DNA of 6,193 nucleotides from DATGZX01 sp035296965 (GTDB lineage Bacteria > Planctomycetota > Planctomycetia > Gemmatales > Gemmataceae). Position 1 is the stretch's first letter; each line of letters opens with the position of its first letter. The notes beneath the pieces were generated by a model. The model was given only the letters and a program-made list of their open reading frames with translations, was not told the DNA's origin and ran no database searches. Shown here one piece after another: positions 4,993-6,193 of the stretch. Position numbers and translations under genes: made by a program. The DNA lies in contig DATGZX010000178.1 in NCBI GenBank assembly GCA_035296965.1, forward strand, positions 1 to 6,193. Reading direction: 5' to 3'.

Positions 4993-6193
4993 GCAGCTCG
5001 GCGGCATCATCCACACGTACCAGAAGTACGACCCGGTTCATTTTCCCAGCCCCACGGCGCCGCCGCCTGACATGGTTTCGCCTGCCTTCGAGCATCTGCT
5101 CTACTACGGCAGCACGCGCCGCCTGACACCGGAAGAATTGGCCCGGGCCGTCCGCATCGATCCGACGCAGATCAAGGGGCTGGGGCCGAGCCTCGAAGCC
5201 TTGATGGAAATCCTCCGCCAGCGGAAGCGCAAGATCCTCGCGACCTATGAAACCGACCGCGTTCAGGAGGAGAGCCGTAAGCGCTACCGCGACTTCGCCA
5301 GCCAGATAACTCCGACCCCCAAACTCGTCAAACGATTTGTCGAAGCGGTGCGCGAGGAACAGATCCGCGACCTCGAACACCTTTGGTACGCGGCCGGCGA
5401 CGAACAGAGCCGCTTCGCCCGCCAGTTGCTGCACCTGATCGAGCGCCTGGGCGAAAAGTATCAAATCGACGAGCTGGCCTCCAAGTACGAGTTCACCGGT
5501 CGCACGGTGCTGACGGTTCCCCAGGCACTGGAGATCAAGGAAGAGCTGGAAACGATCGATCGGTTGCTCAAACAACTGGAAGAGGCCGCCAAGACCGCGC
5601 AGATTGGCATCATCGACCTTGAGGAGCTGGCCCAGTTCGCCGAGCCTGGAGACCTGGAACAGTTGAGCGCCCTAAGGCAGCAGATCGAAGAATACCTGCG
5701 CGAGTTGGCCAGGCAGCAAGGCATCGAACAAACCAAGGACGGCTACCAGTTGACGCCCAAGGCCTACCGCCTCTTCCAATCCCGGCTGCTCAGCGAGATC
5801 TTCAGTGCCCTGCAGGCCTCGCGCGCCGGCCGGCACCAGGGGCCGATCGTCGGCGAAGGCGCCATCGAGATGCAGCAGACGAAGTCCTACGAGTTCGGCG
5901 ACTCGGTCACGCACATGGACATTCCCGCGTCGATGGTCAACGCCATGCTGCGTAGCGGCCCCGGCCTGCCCGTGTGCATGCGGCCCGACGACATCGAAAT
6001 CCACCGCACGCGCAACAATCCCAAGTGCGCCACGGCCGTTCTGCTCGACATGAGCGGCTCCATGCGCTACGACGGCCAGTACATCAACGTCAAGCGCATG
6101 GGGCTGGCACTGGATGGCCTTATCCGCAGTGAATATCCCGGCGACTTCCTGCAGTTGATCGAGATGTATACCTTTGCCAAGCCGCGGCACATC
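4979..6193 (+). CDS. VWA-domain protein paired with the AAA+ ATPase, 3' end missing
   Basis: The ATG at 4979 overlaps the ATPase stop by 14 bases, and the frame stays open for 405 codons to the window edge, so the C-terminus is missing. Residues 1-345 are largely helical and charged. A coiled-coil-like stretch lies around 180-250 (EIKEELETIDRLLKQLEEAA and following). A conserved-looking linker follows: LTPKAYRLFQSRLLSEIFSAL, then SRAGRH (281-286) and SYEFGD (303-308). The VWA domain begins near 350 with LLDMSGSM, whose Asp357, Ser359 and Ser361 form the metal-binding MIDAS motif. The order, long helical N-terminus then VWA, resembles ViaA and the VWA family I recall as COG4867 (from memory, not searched). 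There is no signal peptide, so it probably acts in the cytoplasm as adaptor for the ATPase. The overlap and lack of a clear ribosome site suggest translational coupling. Confidence 0.9.
   Translation, partial: MSSSEQLGGIIHTYQKYDPVHFPSPTAPPPDMVSPAFEHLLYYGSTRRLTPEELARAVRIDPTQIKGLGPSLEALMEILRQRKRKILATYETDRVQEESRKRYRDFASQITPTPKLVKRFVEAVREEQIRDLEHLWYAAGDEQSRFARQLLHLIERLGEKYQIDELASKYEFTGRTVLTVPQALEIKEELETIDRLLKQLEEAAKTAQIGIIDLEELAQFAEPGDLEQLSALRQQIEEYLRELARQQGIEQTKDGYQLTPKAYRLFQSRLLSEIFSALQASRAGRHQGPIVGEGAIEMQQTKSYEFGDSVTHMDIPASMVNAMLRSGPGLPVCMRPDDIEIHRTRNNPKCATAVLLDMSGSMRYDGQYINVKRMGLALDGLIRSEYPGDFLQLIEMYTFAKPRHI

Noticed and set aside
4144..5016. Minus-strand frame opposite the ATPase gene
   Set aside because: Shadow of the + strand ATPase codon pattern; no motifs and no ribosome site.
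1..6193. tRNA or rRNA genes
   Set aside because: No cloverleaf with a GTTCRA-type T-loop and no conserved rRNA stretches were seen in the gaps by eye.

Overview
The window looks like a GC-rich (roughly 60% by eye) bacterial chromosome segment with every supported gene on the + strand. The mix of genes and the several long palindromic elements in the gaps suggest a planctomycete, possibly Pirellulales. That assignment is inference: it rests on general resemblance of the proteins and repeats, and no phylogenetic marker was searched.

Layout: (1) 1-210 is the 3' end of a LUD-domain gene (LutC type) whose visible 5' part contains a perfect 13-bp inverted repeat. (2) 211-335 is a gap with a plausible sigma70-type promoter at 220-248. 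(3) 336-1475 is citrate synthase, complete, with all catalytic residues. (4) 1476-1678 holds a possible extended -10 promoter, a 27-bp perfect inverted repeat whose arms are themselves palindromes, and a small nested hairpin. (5) 1679-1954 is a small unrecognised helical protein. (6) 1999-3288 is seryl-tRNA synthetase, complete, only 44 bases after the small gene and probably co-transcribed with it. (7) 3289-3573 is a gap largely filled by a 131-bp element with 32-bp near-perfect inverted ends. (8) 3574-4992 is an AAA+ ATPase related to magnesium-chelatase subunit I and MoxR. (9) 4979 to the window end is a von Willebrand A (VWA) domain protein, overlapping the ATPase by 14 bases and cut off by the window edge.

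Citrate synthase and SerRS are housekeeping enzymes for TCA-cycle entry and tRNA charging. The ATPase-VWA pair is the least understood part. Such pairs (RavA-ViaA, MoxR-VWA, chelatase I-D) generally act as two-part chaperone or metal-insertion machines, with the VWA protein as substrate adaptor. Here the overlap argues for coupled translation and a joint function, but nothing in the window names the substrate. The other notable theme is that three unrelated palindromic elements sit in or next to three consecutive gene boundaries.
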